Below are positions 48,401-54,624 of a DNA stretch of 64,000 nt, in pieces. The notes below the pieces were generated by a model. That model was given only the letters and a program-made list of their open reading frames with translations, did no database searches and was not told where the DNA came from. The stretch lies in assembly GCA_965230415.1 (NCBI GenBank), contig CBDDKZ010000001.1, positions 1-64,000 on the forward strand, read 5' to 3'. The stretch comes from CBDDKZ01 sp965230415 (lineage in GTDB: Bacteria > Bacteroidota > Bacteroidia > Cytophagales > JAAEPT01). The translations under genes and the position numbers were made by a program. Position 1 is the stretch's first letter, and every line of letters begins with the position of its first letter.

Positions 48401-50593
48401 GATAGCGTTACCTATGAAGTCGACTTAAGTGCTTTAACGACGGGTAACGGCTATTATAATTTCACCGTTCAGGCTGCCGATATCCAGGACTATAATGGTT
48501 TTAATGGCGCTAGCGGTAGAAACATCACCTGGAATCAGTACCTTGACGTTCCTGCCGTACAAAACTTCATAGGTTTCCCTGAGAATGGAATTACCTCTCG
48601 ATTAGATTCCGTAACCCTGGCATTTAACGTACCGATAGACACTGCCACATTAAGAACCGATCATATACGAATCTATAAAGACAGTGTCGTACAGGCAGGG
48701 TTTGTAAACATCTACTATATAAGTAGTGATTTTAAAACTATCAGTGTTTCCGGTATCTCCAATATTATAACCGGTGATGGTCTATATGACTTCGTAGTGG
48801 ATATGACTGCTATAAGAAGTACAGAAGGTAATTATGGAATCGACCAACAGTCAGAAAGCTTTACAATTGACAATAATGGCCCTAAAATTGTTTCCTTAAA
48901 CCTTTCCACAGAACGTGGGCTGGACGCTCAACATGTCACCTATATCGATATACAATTTGATGAACCTGTGGAAGGATTTAATATTGCTTCGGTTGAATTG
49001 ACCAGAAATGGCGATCCTGTATTCCTGAGCATTACTCAATTAACTTACCCAGACAACAACGACTTGAGTTTCTGGCGTGCCGGGTACCTGGATATGTTAA
49101 CTTATCATGAGGGTAATTACGAATTCACAGTAAGTACGGATGGACTACTTGACGCCCTGGGTAACGAAGGAAATGATGATTCTACGATAACCTGGCTAGT
49201 TGACAGAACGACTATCGTTGGCATCAGTGATCTCAACATAAAACCGGATCACGGTTATGACAGTACCGATGGTATTACGCGAAACAGCATGTTTGACGTA
49301 TCATTCAATATCGATAAAGATGCTCAACGAATAGATATCGCTCAGATCGATATATCGGGAGAAACCGTCATTGCGACCCAACACCATGTAGATTCTGGTG
49401 CAGTGCGTATTCCGGTAGACCTTTTAGTAAGCGGTAATACAGGCATAAAGGTTATTGCTACTGCCTACAACGGTATTGAAAACAGTCTCGACAAAGAGCT
49501 TGTGATAGATGAAACGCCTATTGATGGTTCTTGGATCCTGGAAAACAATGTAATTCTGGCAGAGCAAGTAGATAGTGTTTACTTTAGCCTAAGCGACGCT
49601 GTTTTAGAACCAGACGACTTGCATCAGGCCATTTACTTCCTGAAAAATGGAGATACGCTTGGCACTGTAAGTGTTCACCCTACCTTCTATGACACTTCTT
49701 TCTTTGTCTTCAATCTTATTAGTTTAGCTGACGGACCTGGAAAGTATCAATTGTCGATCGATCTTACCAAGATCGAAAAATGGTTGAGCGGTGCCAAAGG
49801 AACCAAGACTGTTTCGGTCTGTTGGGAAGTACAATCCGGGAATATTGCACCTTTAGCAGACGCTGGAGACGATCGTGTAATTACGGAAGTAGGCAACACC
49901 ACACTTGATGGCACAAACTCAAGTGACGCCAATATGGATACCCTCACCTATCTCTGGGTAGCACCTGAAGGTATTGTTTTGGACGATACGACAAGCTCAA
50001 CACCAAGCTTTCCAGTCACATTAGAAATGCAGGGCAACAGCTATAATTTCTTACTGATAGTGAGCGATGGAGAACTATTTAGTACCGACAATGTGAATAT
50101 TACTGTTGACATCACTGGAGAATTCACCTACTACCTGGATGCCGATAATGATAACTATGGAGTGGACTCTGTTAGTATTGTGGCCGATCAACAACCTGAC
50201 GGATACGTTATACGAGGAGGTGATTGTAATGACAACAATCCGGATATTAACCCGGGAGCTGTTGAAGTCGTGGATAATTTGGACAACAACTGCAACGGTG
50301 AAATAGATGAAGTGATAATAGGTACAGAAGACATCCAATTTATGTCGCATATAGGCATAAAAGTATTCCCTATACCAAGCTCTAGTACCTTTGAATTAGA
50401 CTTAAGTAAGGTGGTAACTAATGAAGCAGTCGACATCTTTATATATAACAGCCTTGGTATATTAGTAGATTCGCATGCAGGCTTGTTGCAGGGAACAAAC
50501 TTAGAAATAGGTGCTAAATACGTAAGTGGTACTTATACATTAATCGCCATTCAAAAAAGTAAAGTAGAAACGCTAAGAATGGTTAAGCAATAA
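36413..50593 (+). CDS. giant secreted repeat protein (4726 aa) with T9SS type A tail
   Basis: One uninterrupted 14.2-kb gene. Signal peptide (1-20, ends GAMAQ). Residues 23-1863: 19 beta-sandwich repeats of about 97 residues, each starting near SPNGGE and holding a YSxDxGxxW-type motif and a YDW/YxW strand. Residues about 1866-1981: pre-peptidase C-terminal-like. 1982-2107 and 2526-2644: CARDB-like. 2110-2523: four Calx-beta-like units ending DNDN, DDDL, DDND and SDKN. 2645-3190: regulatory/Ig-like stretches. 3195-3338: Cys-rich (12 Cys). 3338-3935: helical, then beta-rich. About 3935-4260: three SbsA/Big-like units. 4480-4565: PKD-like. 4571-4633: MopE-like metal-binding (DADNDNYG, GGDCNDNNPDINPGA, DNNCNGEID). 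4643-4726: T9SS type A tail (VFPIPSSSTFELDL). Likely an adhesin or surface scaffold; function not shown. Confidence 0.93.
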   Translation: MTTRILTLFVLVFVACGAMAQDITLTSPYEGQQFYTNHNHNITWTSTANVSDLVKIEFSPDAGNTWSLLESGVNNNGTYSWSVLDEHLSNTCLIRISDFANDAINDVSDSLFIVRDPYIEVLAPDTATTLNGCESYRIRWNRGGISTYVRVYFSTNDGDDWNYITRVYIGSGRNYYDWITPSIATNQYRIKIEDDVNRDIYDISDAASTVIPVAESISITSPNGGESWSASSSHPITWDTVGTVGNVSMDYSTNAGASWTSIVANRANNGTYRWVLPSVSSETNALVRVFETSRSCIIDYTDNPFTIDINPAISITTPNGGNTFYVARSTRINWSASNLPTEYVKIEYSTDNGLSWQTVVESNYNRGYYDWVVPDTPSEECLIRISAVENATISDISDAPFRITPQTVTVISPNGGEILEPCVNHRIQWQTAGVNAYVKVFYSIDNGNSWYYLSRVYIASGRNYLDWSVPSIDTEQLLIKVEADDIPSVQDSSDAPSLITKGENYIVLTSPNGGEVLASSSNHEITWENHGTVGNVSMQYSTDAGRSWSWVKNNGNGDANNVANNGSYTWLLPANTVQDDVLLKIWDYSSSCINDVSDSLFEINNDPNITVTSPNGGNILYGGRSRRLNWSSSNLGSDRVRLRYSTDSGSTWKVIAADIYNRNYYDWAVPKDYSSQCLLEVTSLADTTIRDVSNAVWSIDPKSVTITSPNGGDTLSACSNHRIYWTHKGLESYVRIYYSLDGGEFWYYYTRVYIASGRNYLDWPVPSVDTDSLLIRIEAEEDPTAFDINDTASVIRKGDNYIELTSPNGGEILASSSNHEITWINHGTIGNISLQYSLDAGRNWSWVKNNSNTDVNNVANNGSYTWLLPANTNNNEVLVKIHEYNNNCVVDVSDTLFSIDNSPVINVTTPNGGNRWYGGASNRIRWSSSNLPGDRLKIHYSSDSGATWNVIDNNAYNRGYLDWNTPKEYTDNYLIRVLSVDDTTIADQSNATFSVVQQTLTVLEPNGNDTLAPCTNYRIRWSEDNVESYVRLYFSSDDGNIWKYITRVYIGSGRNYYDWSVPSLNSNQMKIRITGDADRSIVDESDTAFTTIQSANSLQLIAPNGGETWSSSTSRKVRWLSQGNVGNIDIDYSINGGETWNNFANNTANDGEYDWVLPANTTSEQAILRIYEDGNVCITDYSDNYFNINNLPVLTITSPNGGNVFYYGERKRLQWSSSNLPNDRVKLEYSMDNGSTWTVINADAYNRNYYDWTVPVTPSEEVILRVSNTQDTTLFDVSNTVFSIRPPLLTIETPNTGNENWLVGESKSITWTSQALPSNSTVTLFYSTNGGSSWDTIVSNIDNSGAYIWTLPNVETTANALVRIVSNLYPDSEDINDAAFTITKPVVGITVPNDGQVWYIGEAKSIQWNGLGTSNDVKLEISLDSGANYLEIVSATPNNGQFFWAIPYDISPSTTCLMRISDVEDPDNNDVTDTTFTIAKPTLELLRPKAGMNWYLGEWQDINWDKVGNNNADVDIELSTDNGNTWELITNTSNSGTYDWQIPIETALTNEAYIRISNINDASISDRNDAAFNILKPTLNLTFPLGGETVYNGQATVITWERQGLFSAEVAIQYSTDDGLNWIDIVENTANSSFYTWTPQLAEGSNYLLRIFDTEDNSIIDQTDNYFTISQPTITVHFPNGGENIDPVSNTVIRWQSVALASTRLVRIELSPDNGQTWEMINSGTSNVGYYDWIAGNNYMGSDFLIRITDTENQRIVDSSDNTFNIVSPEISFTSPSGGESWYHSQVKAVKWTTQAIGNNELLTLSYSTNGSDWTVIDNTIANTGSYDWSIPVIDDAANTRLRLSWNTNQNVEVLSNTFAISTPKPGDRLETAIVLGDTPHTIRDTTSNFSNQYANQESSDIFYQFTLPEYSDSVSFNISANFNVLIHLLDDNGTLISSSSARTNYTFGSADVTAFGTYYVVIEGQGSAAGIFDLNIRHHLPEVDLELSDLVSDAAIVATGDIVALAWNVTNNGSVPSIAHWTERLYIETLTGTNRSLIQQKQYNEGETISPQNTLARRDTITFPANINIGNELRFVLEIIPASGVNEDPSARDNNLVLEDESWQVERVLTATTSGNVLTEGSGQAITINVRRSGSIDDSLALTLQLSLTAHFSYPEISIIEQNATQTNISINAPNNDDVEGTLFDTVRIAAPGFNTIDIPLELRDNDNANLNISGIPDTLNEGDTINIVFASDIAGVEDIEIFLSSGNQNKLPVPQSVIIPAGQNQTTLQVISEQDEIPEVDENINITFGAANHLPASGNVFLLDDDLPSLELVLETNRVSESGGPFATTGILRRTQSSTAHAFTARLSASLAGTLIFPANISLAEGEIEKAFNVGVIDNDFVDGERLVTLTAAVYVSTCGCSAPASSSGSVSTDLSIDDNDGPTLKITASQLTMAEGFANAGYLRISRNTNTEEALLVNLSSSNTNEATIPAQVEIPEGLAYVDVQVTTIDDNITDGNQQVYFEATAPDFATGTVWIVVSDKNIPDLHIPSVTLASDTVQALDLIQYDVALKNDGFATAPTGFIVHGYLSRDGHIDDNDLLLIVDTLNVAISVGETHHHLNAIQAPNKPRDYQLIFQVNPNLSRTELVITNNTAAPENLHIKPDYTAIVEVPAPYYLRGNKVPVAGSATKIDGSPAALKEVEIYTINDGYRKTFILSTDESGHFAGYFEPLEREAGSYTIGASFPEMELTAAQDSFDIVGLRINNNQPPVFKVTLNDTLSGTLNIVNLSKIDIPDFTLVPVPAPNGATIVFETLPLLAGNATVDLAYTITDTILSQGYDYEVATLAAQSGLGSIQETDFFYYCQAPKAHLISDQRSLDVKTSNSIGHTQIELTISNNGVGESGDIKVLLPQVAWLQSMTPETLPSLASGDTHVVILKFNAIENVPFNAPINGSVVIAATNGNQLSIPFTFEKVSESTGTVNVAITNQFTYYTNDAPQVADAYVRIQNYFTGELYAEGHSDTSGVFIADSIPEGRHRIIVKKEKHLDYDNTITVRPADTTYEVVFINYQAITFDWSVEPTAVQDVYDINLVTTFETNVPMPVVTVEMPEEMPQLTGNETFAFNVILTNHGLITAKDVTLTLPQTNDLYEFVTNYTPNDLLAQQSIQVPVIMKRRGKKIDPGLRADLESRAVTINQFLNIRGTSAKNNATSSSNCTDFAGVVYWYYCGLSTGVWQQGGTLFTYSGQTCVGDGGPGGTLVIHPNIHDVGCAACPDIPLNPYSGTPVYENEVKSCVECINKIVSTAATCTGAKQVIRTTLCITGTFLSGNWLKLITCIPKLIPSPIKCVVGLGEIITICGNTTAGRPLKADELLAKLKTTKDGELGAAFVQIAANFEIVDKAYVAREEWALEYFGEIAESDAWVDLEPLLENYISHPDSIPVDEQNAILTAMDGYEIPREALEAFFVRWNTSIFAMVNNIQEPNSTYPDIINWTLVQAYSDTIVSANEQAIELGFESLEELFAQSYDDLLELLDQQQKSVCASVKVKFSQELTMTREAFEGTLEIYNGHPSEAMDTIAVNILITDADGNPANGHFEIQTQTLQNISDVTGTGTIQSEETAVITFLFIPERSAAPTSPQEYNFGGSVVYWDPYAEDIVTMPLADVTLTVNPSPDLMLHYFMQRNILSDDPLTSPEIEPTVPAELAVMVENHGYGPAVNMSISSAQPEIVENEKGLAIDFQLIGSNYQGQPTNFGVTDINFGTIPALETRIGQWYFTSTLLGKFVDYEADVVHASSFGNPDLSLVQGVEIHELTKSIVAYGNDNDNINDFLVNDYFDAHNLPDLVYYSQGKRTEEVYEAASGAFTGTIIAPAYRNTLEVEPADTGWNYLELNDPGNGRYELVSVTREDGVSIPLENAWLTFVTLPTGEAPVYENKFHIVDKFPNTEAMSYDVVWQSTGDDILEIVAITGVPDGFIEQQVTHLQVIFNKPINDSTFTYEDLSLKLQGGDNLIDAPLAITALDSVTYEVDLSALTTGNGYYNFTVQAADIQDYNGFNGASGRNITWNQYLDVPAVQNFIGFPENGITSRLDSVTLAFNVPIDTATLRTDHIRIYKDSVVQAGFVNIYYISSDFKTISVSGISNIITGDGLYDFVVDMTAIRSTEGNYGIDQQSESFTIDNNGPKIVSLNLSTERGLDAQHVTYIDIQFDEPVEGFNIASVELTRNGDPVFLSITQLTYPDNNDLSFWRAGYLDMLTYHEGNYEFTVSTDGLLDALGNEGNDDSTITWLVDRTTIVGISDLNIKPDHGYDSTDGITRNSMFDVSFNIDKDAQRIDIAQIDISGETVIATQHHVDSGAVRIPVDLLVSGNTGIKVIATAYNGIENSLDKELVIDETPIDGSWILENNVILAEQVDSVYFSLSDAVLEPDDLHQAIYFLKNGDTLGTVSVHPTFYDTSFFVFNLISLADGPGKYQLSIDLTKIEKWLSGAKGTKTVSVCWEVQSGNIAPLADAGDDRVITEVGNTTLDGTNSSDANMDTLTYLWVAPEGIVLDDTTSSTPSFPVTLEMQGNSYNFLLIVSDGELFSTDNVNITVDITGEFTYYLDADNDNYGVDSVSIVADQQPDGYVIRGGDCNDNNPDINPGAVEVVDNLDNNCNGEIDEVIIGTEDIQFMSHIGIKVFPIPSSSTFELDLSKVVTNEAVDIFIYNSLGILVDSHAGLLQGTNLEIGAKYVSGTYTLIAIQKSKVETLRMVKQ
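36479..42002 (+). repeat. 19 tandem beta-sandwich repeats
   Basis: Protein-level tandem array of 19 units of 93-105 residues. Each begins with a hydrophobic strand and (S/T)PNGG(E/N) followed by I(T/R/N)W; a mid motif YSxDxGxxW and a late (Y/T)xW(x)VP/LP; and ends with (D)xSDxxFxI. Units 14-19 (40274-42002) are more divergent than 2-13. The pattern resembles Ser/Thr-rich Kre9/Knh1-like repeats (PF10342-like, from memory). Unit boundaries are approximate. Confidence 0.88.
36764..40273 (+). repeat. four A-B-C superrepeats within the giant gene
   Basis: Units 2-13 are arranged as four triads. Type A (units 2, 5, 8, 11) shares CxxxRIxW and TRVYIxSGRNYxDW. Type B (units 3, 6, 9, 12) shares the SSSxxxxxW and VGNVSMxYS patterns with NNGSYTWLLP. 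Type C (units 4, 7, 10, 13) shares GGNxxYGGRSxRxxWSSSNLP and YNRNYYDWxVP. Triad starts are at 36764, 37631, 38519 and 39407, periods 867, 888, 888 and 867 bases. Synonymous positions differ widely, so the duplications look old. Confidence 0.85.
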
Positions 50594-50601
50594 TATCCGA
50601 T

Positions 50602-50634
50602 ATTAGTCAGCGCGCTATTGGCGCGCTGACTAAT
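50602..50634 (+). terminator. strong hairpin terminator after the giant gene
   Basis: A perfect 14-bp stem, attagtcagcgcgc (50602-50615) with its complement (50621-50634) around a 5-base loop, lies nine bases after the giant gene's stop. The GC-rich top (gcgcgc) and T-rich exit (taattt) fit an intrinsic terminator. It is the strongest hairpin in the window. Confidence 0.8.
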
Positions 50635-50945
50635 TTACAATTCAGATAAGTTTATTTTTTACGTTGTCAGGGCTCTGACTTAAGCAGCTGTGTATGAAGC
50701 ACCTGTTATCCTCTAAAGTTCTTCTTACTGTAATATGAATGATTTTTGCGTGCAAAAATATAATATTTCTGCAATTCCCTCATACCTCATGCGTTATTTT
50801 TACTTATATTCGTTTTATAAGATTACTTAAGTGCTACAAGCTAGTGATCAATATTTGACCAATATACCTTTCTACCAAACAAAGTCAAATCGAAATTTTT
50901 AACTAAAACTAAATTAACCAATTATAAATTAACCAATTAATTATT
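50635..50945. other. intergenic, no gene seen
   Basis: A 311-base A/T-rich stretch with no convincing frame. The last part holds a direct short repeat, aaattaaccaattataaatt followed by another aaccaatta, just before the ATG at 50946. It may affect initiation of the next gene, but no regulator is recognised. Confidence 0.4.
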
Positions 50946-52091
50946 ATGAAAACAATATGTTCTCTTTTTATGTTTGCCTTGGTACTAGGTGCTTATGCCC
51001 AACTCGATATTCCAATGGTAACTGTAGAGTATGATGTAACACGATATTTGTCTGAGATAAACGATGATTCTGATGTTGATTCCTATCCCTGGATTTCCGA
51101 AGATGGTTTACGACTATACTATACTACGAATGTAGCAGAACTAAACCATGTTGTATATACCTATCGTGAATCTATTAATGAAGAATTCAGGCCTCCTGTA
51201 AAATTACCTTTAAATGATTCCGTTCCGGGTAAAATATTCAACTGTTGGCTTAGTGCCGATGAATTAACCATCTTCTTTTCGAATGTAACTCCAAATGGAG
51301 ATCAGGAAACATCTCTTTTTAAAGCCAATCGTGAAGATATAAATGACAATTTCGCTAATATCCAAGTAATAAATCTATTAGGAGGGATTACAGGATTGCT
51401 TATGGCACCTTCCTTAACCCAAGATTTTGAACAACTATACCTATTCCACAATCACTTACCCTCCATTGTTGTATTTGAAAAAGTGAATGATACAAATTAC
51501 CAGTTAATTGATACATTGGATACTCCACCCGGACTTAAACCCAGCCCAGGTGCTTTAAGCAAGGATGGGTTGAAATATTATTTAGGCTTTACAGAAACTG
51601 AAGATACTGATCAATATTTCATATTCTATTGTGAACGTGAAAATACAACAACTCCTTTTCAGGATTATTACTACTTAAACAATCCTGAAGTCAATGATTC
51701 AACGGTGGCTTTCGGGAATTTAATACCAAACATTGGGCAAGATCAAGGCATAATGGTAATGGTAAAAAATAACCCAGGCACCTGGCAGGGAAACGAGCTT
51801 TTTATAGCTCAAAATGAAACCCTTGTATCAAATAAAGATAAAATCAGCTCAAACACATCATCAAGTCATCTATTTCCAAACCCTGGACACGATGTAGTTT
51901 ATCACCTCCTTCCGAAGAACTATCAATCCACGGTAGTTTATAATAGCAAGGGGCAGGAAACAACTATCAAACCTACTCAACAAGGGAATTTAATAGCGCT
52001 TGACATCAATGAACTACCATACGGTTTGTATCACTATCATATCGTGACAAGCAATAAGGTATTGAAAGGCCAATTTATAGTAGGCAATTAA
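50946..52091 (+). CDS. PD40-like secreted protein with T9SS type A tail
   Basis: A 381-residue secreted protein with a signal peptide (ICSLFMFALVLGAYAQ). The middle 270 residues look like a PD40/TolB-like propeller (SYPWISEDGLRLYYTTN, CWLSADELTIFFSN, PGALSKDGLKYYLGF). The C-terminal SSSHLFPNPGHDVVYHLL to LKGQFIVGN is a T9SS type A sorting domain. It follows the giant gene after a strong terminator, so it has its own promoter. Function unknown. Confidence 0.82.
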   Translation: MKTICSLFMFALVLGAYAQLDIPMVTVEYDVTRYLSEINDDSDVDSYPWISEDGLRLYYTTNVAELNHVVYTYRESINEEFRPPVKLPLNDSVPGKIFNCWLSADELTIFFSNVTPNGDQETSLFKANREDINDNFANIQVINLLGGITGLLMAPSLTQDFEQLYLFHNHLPSIVVFEKVNDTNYQLIDTLDTPPGLKPSPGALSKDGLKYYLGFTETEDTDQYFIFYCERENTTTPFQDYYYLNNPEVNDSTVAFGNLIPNIGQDQGIMVMVKNNPGTWQGNELFIAQNETLVSNKDKISSNTSSSHLFPNPGHDVVYHLLPKNYQSTVVYNSKGQETTIKPTQQGNLIALDINELPYGLYHYHIVTSNKVLKGQFIVGN

Positions 52092-52113
52092 AACTACTAA
52101 AGTGATTCTTTAG

Positions 52114-52138
52114 AGAGCTGCTTCTGTGCAGCTCTTTT
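52114..52138 (+). terminator. hairpin terminator
   Basis: Stem agagctgc (52114-52121) and gcagctct (52128-52135), 8 bp perfect, loop 6 bases, then tttta. It is 23 bases after the stop of the PD40-like gene and is a good intrinsic terminator. Confidence 0.75.
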
Positions 52139-52241
52139 ACCATCACATTTTTCTACCTGATAGGAACTCTAAATACCATCTTTAATAAACGCATGAAATA
52201 TGTAAGAAAGTTTTGTACTTGAAGCATCCCGATTTACCTGA

Positions 52242-52535
52242 TTAAAAAACAGCTACTCCAAGAATACTCATAATAACCAAAAAGACTCCGGGAAAATTGA
52301 GTAATAATAAAAATCCGTTAATCCATGCATATTGACGACTGAAGAAGGAATTCCAGCCTTTTAATATTAGCAGAACCACAAATCCGAGCCAGAATAACCA
52401 AAACACTTCATAGATAAGTGCCACGTTGTCCATATGTAATGCTTCTCCCTGTTTTTTTAGAAAGACATCGAGTAAAATCACTGCCGCATTGAGGACATAA
52501 TAGACGATTGTGGCCAAAGCCAATTGTAATGTCAT
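52242..52535 (-). CDS. small membrane protein (97 aa)
   Basis: A 97-residue protein with three probable membrane helices (LALATIVYYVLNAAVILLDVF, LIYEVFWLFWLGFVVLLIL and a C-terminal GFLLLLNFPGVFLVIMSIL). No signal peptide or known domain. Family not recognised. The distribution of hydrophobic residues and its ATG support a real gene, isolated on the minus strand. Confidence 0.6.
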   Translation of the reverse strand: MTLQLALATIVYYVLNAAVILLDVFLKKQGEALHMDNVALIYEVFWLFWLGFVVLLILKGWNSFFSRQYAWINGFLLLLNFPGVFLVIMSILGVAVF

Positions 52536-52703
52536 TTTATAACTGCTTAAAATATTCTACCGGGACTACTTATATTAAATCGAAAAACAGAGGTAAAAGG
52601 TTATTCGAGCACCGTTAAAAAAAACCTGACAAACACTAAAATTGGGTACTATTAGGCTCTAAAGGATAAAAAAATGTTAACAACTTTTTGAATATAGTTA
52701 TGA

Positions 52704-53198
52704 TCAGGTGAAATTAATAATGTAGAGTATAACAGCTATAATAATTATTATACCAGGTATAATTAAGTCCAAATGTCTACCCGGAGCTTTATCTATCACT
52801 AAAACATCATTGACGAAATCCTCTTCATAATCCCTCTTAAAACAGAATTCATCGATAGCGATTTTCAACTTTTGGGTGAAATTATTCTCCGTATCCACAT
52901 AATCTTCCTTAGGTAACATCGGATTATGAGGCAACTTTTTACCTATGAAAATAATCTTTGTGTTCGGACTTTCATTCATTATTATCTTCTTCACACGTAC
53001 TTTTTCATGTAAATCCGATATATCATCCATGACCAACACATCCGGTTGCTCATCTAAGAATTCAAAACAATCTTCAACGTATTCAAAACTGGAAATTTGA
53101 TAATGAGAATCACTTCCAATCTCATACTGTACCTTTTGCACAAAAGGATTGTTATTATCTATAAGGAAAATTGAGTTGGTATTATTGTAGCCGTACAT
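52704..53198 (-). CDS. tail-anchored receiver-like protein
   Basis: A 164-residue protein. Residues 9-120 look like a degenerate receiver (CheY-like) domain: SIFLIDNNNPFVQKVQYEI as the first strand and acidic loop, LVMDDISDL at the phospho-Asp strand (the Asp position is D58 or D59 by eye), and KIIFIGKK at the usual Thr/Lys end strands. Residues 142-164 are one hydrophobic helix at the extreme C-terminus (DLIIPGIIIIIAVILYIINFT), a tail anchor. No output domain is present. It could be a membrane-tethered, non-catalytic receiver, or an evolved non-phosphorylated variant. Function not known. Confidence 0.6.
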   Translation of the reverse strand: MYGYNNTNSIFLIDNNNPFVQKVQYEIGSDSHYQISSFEYVEDCFEFLDEQPDVLVMDDISDLHEKVRVKKIIMNESPNTKIIFIGKKLPHNPMLPKEDYVDTENNFTQKLKIAIDEFCFKRDYEEDFVNDVLVIDKAPGRHLDLIIPGIIIIIAVILYIINFT

Positions 53199-53320
53199 AA
53201 GCTCATCTATTAGCGGGATAATTAAATATATAAATTTTAAGTGTATTTATTACACTATGGTGATTCTTTTAGATTAAATCTGTGCTTTTTCTTAAAATAA
53301 TAACATTACACCTTATAAAA

Positions 53321-54511
53321 TCACCAATTTAAATTATCTATAATAAAGTTAATCAACGACTTACTCATTTTTTCATGTGTATGCATTGAAGGGTGCCAGT
53401 TCTCTCCATAGGGAGCGCTCATGACTTCAAATTCATGTACAAACACTAGTTTTTCCACTTTATTGAACGTTTTACTTACACCTTCCAATACTGACCTCAA
53501 CCGCTTCCTGTGTTTAGTTTTGTAAGGATAACCATCCTTGACCATTGGGCTCAAACAAAGTATCACAGGTACTCCCGGATATTTATCGTGAACCCTATTT
53601 ATCAGTTTGGTAAAAGCACGACTTACCTTCTTGTCTGACAATTTTCTCCGTGGGTCTTTTGCATAATCATTTGTACCCAGGTTGATCACCACCAGGTCCG
53701 GGATAAACAGATTAAAATCCCATTTTTTACGGTAATCATGTGGCATTACGTAGGAATAAACCTTAGGCATGGTATGTGCTAAGGATGCATCATAATTTCT
53801 ATAGACTCCTCTCCCCGAATAAGCCACCATGGAGTAATCTGCATCCAGGTACCTGGCTGTCATTGCGGCATAGGACATGTAGGCGTTTTCGTTTTCTGCG
53901 CGAAAAGGCACTGATGGATTTCCGGCAGGTGGTTCGGGAATAGCGGCCATTACCCCATATGCACAAGTGATCGAATTACCTATAAATTCAATTTTTCGCT
54001 TATCTCGCCGATAATAGGTCTTTAGTGCCCCCTTCAACACCTTTCCGTTAAAAACTTCAACCATCCCCACCATACTTTCGGTTCTTTTGACTATTTGTAA
54101 TTTATAATCACCTTTGGGTAATCCATCGATGATTTTATACCAGTGTTTACCATGCTTCAACTTTAAAGTATGATGCACTTTTTCATCGAGTACAATTTCC
54201 AAATAGTTTACTTTGGTGGAGTTCTTATCGGCATGATCCTTAATTTGTAATTCCAAACCTGTACCTTCAAATGCCAACTCCAATTGAATGCCTGGATAGC
54301 TGTACAGAACCGACTCGTGCTTTGTATTGTAAACCCTACCAATAAAATGAAGCCGTTCATCGATTGCCAAAAAATGTTCATCAACTTCGTCTACAACAAT
54401 TTCCTCCACCTCCTTTTCGGGTAGCAACTCGGTGTCCCTCATGGGCTTTTGAAGCTCCTGGCAGGAGCATATTGCTAAAACAATAAATAAAGTCAAGGCA
54501 AATCTATGCAT
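53321..54511 (-). CDS. CE2-type SGNH carbohydrate esterase lipoprotein
   Basis: A 396-residue lipoprotein (start at base 54511, MHRFALTLFIVLAICSCQE; the longer frame adds nine residues). The lipobox ends at a Cys in AICSC. A jelly-roll CE2 N-terminal domain (about 60-180) is followed by an SGNH hydrolase: EFIGNSITCAYG (Ser nucleophile), INLGTNDYAKD (Asn block III), and NWHPSMHTH (catalytic His). CE2 enzymes remove acetyl groups from xylan, mannan or other polysaccharides. Anchored on the outer or inner membrane side facing the periplasm or outside. Consistent with GH26-like and GH43-like enzymes earlier in the window. Confidence 0.82.
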   Translation of the reverse strand: MHRFALTLFIVLAICSCQELQKPMRDTELLPEKEVEEIVVDEVDEHFLAIDERLHFIGRVYNTKHESVLYSYPGIQLELAFEGTGLELQIKDHADKNSTKVNYLEIVLDEKVHHTLKLKHGKHWYKIIDGLPKGDYKLQIVKRTESMVGMVEVFNGKVLKGALKTYYRRDKRKIEFIGNSITCAYGVMAAIPEPPAGNPSVPFRAENENAYMSYAAMTARYLDADYSMVAYSGRGVYRNYDASLAHTMPKVYSYVMPHDYRKKWDFNLFIPDLVVINLGTNDYAKDPRRKLSDKKVSRAFTKLINRVHDKYPGVPVILCLSPMVKDGYPYKTKHRKRLRSVLEGVSKTFNKVEKLVFVHEFEVMSAPYGENWHPSMHTHEKMSKSLINFIIDNLNW

Positions 54512-54624
54512 AGCAGAAGATAAAAATGTAATTACCATAAAACAATCAAAGCGCTATATATTTCGAAATTGGTTTTAATTTGGTTATTTTGAACCCATAT
54601 GTTTGCTGGTTGTATCAAATATAT

